IMG/VR virus record: IMGVR_UViG_3300032050_000901
Span: 1 to 22,016 of that record
DNA from: a virus
Direction: 5' to 3' (one strand)
DNA: 22,016 nucleotides
The translations under genes and the position numbers were made by a program. Shown piece by piece: positions 21,925-22,016 of the stretch. Under the pieces are notes generated by a model. The model was not told the DNA's origin. It ran no database searches and saw nothing but the letters and a program-made list of their open reading frames with translations. Positions within the stretch are counted from its first letter, which is position 1, and each line of letters starts with the position of its first letter.

Positions 21925-21940
21925 AATTAATGGATTAATT
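21925..21940. repeat. Perfect AT-rich inverted repeat
   Basis: AATTAAT and ATTAATT flank a GG centre, giving a 16-bp near-palindrome directly after the predicted transcription start. It could be an operator or the 5' hairpin of a short RNA. AT-rich palindromes of this size also occur by chance. Confidence 0.35.
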
Positions 21941-21949
21941 GTTAACGGG

Positions 21950-21976
21950 AAACCCTTACTTCGGTAGGGGTTTTTT
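21950..21976 (+). terminator. Intrinsic terminator at the end of the late genes
   Basis: AAACCCTTAC (21950-21959) pairs with GTAGGGGTTT (21964-21973), ten pairs with one G-U, closed by a C(TTCG)G tetraloop and followed by a T run to 21976. A very strong + strand terminator. No gene is visible between it and the window end at 22016. Confidence 0.92.
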
Positions 21977-22016
21977 AGTTTTAGAAAAAATATTTTAAAA
22001 TAAATGTAACCTATAT

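Noticed and set aside
1-22016. CRISPR array, tRNA genes, integrase or IS element
   Set aside because: I found no regularly spaced direct repeats, no cloverleaf with TTC-loop and acceptor features, no tyrosine or serine recombinase motifs and no transposase.

Overview
The window is the late structural region of a tailed dsDNA phage or prophage (siphovirus-like gene set) of a Bacteroidota host, most likely a Flavobacterium-type bacterium. The evidence is an AT-rich sequence, AT-rich leaders without obvious Shine-Dalgarno sites, a TAnnTTTG-type -7 promoter element at 21902-21909, and protein families that I recognise from phages of Bacteroidota. All convincing genes are on the + strand and are packed with 1-45 nt overlaps or very short gaps. 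No integrase, repressor, tRNA, CRISPR array or IS element is visible, so phage versus prophage cannot be decided here.

Layout. (1) 1-1564: small genes before the packaging module: a 5'-truncated sigma-region-4-like HTH protein, a coiled-coil peptide, a Cys-pair protein, a two-domain phage protein and a short unknown. (2) 1566-2911: a ParB-like nuclease-fold protein overlapping a Mom-like GNAT-fold DNA-modification protein, followed by a locally GC-rich, structured stretch. (3) 2996-4463: terminase small subunit (DUF5681 type) and large subunit. (4) 4463-11771: tail and neck genes: a gene with a second, startless reading frame that fits programmed -1 frameshifting, tail-terminator-like and HK97-gp10-like proteins, two large tail/baseplate proteins and the tape measure. 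(5) 11784-15372: head genes: XkdF-like protease, two related coiled-coil proteins flanking a Cys-rich peptide, scaffold, decoration protein and major capsid protein, closed by a strong terminator. (6) 15448-18819: tail tube (with its own terminator), a small structural protein, portal with an extra Cys/His domain, and head-tail adaptor. (7) 18776-21901: fibre/receptor-binding proteins, then a lysis cassette (holin-like, amidase/CHAP-like endolysin, small cationic-tailed protein). (8) 21902-22016: a promoter followed within about 40 nt by an intrinsic terminator.

The most interesting signals are: a conserved-looking 91-codon frame at 5132-5407 that has no ATG, GTG or TTG start and is reached by a -1 slip on a run of nine T; a dnaX-type A AAA AAG heptamer near the end of the Mom-like gene whose -1 frame leads to a C-terminal tail I recall from related phage proteins; an identical AACGTTTA-N6-ATG leader in front of four genes; and a 2896-2967 element that can fold into a closed multi-stem structure with a competing alternative hairpin.
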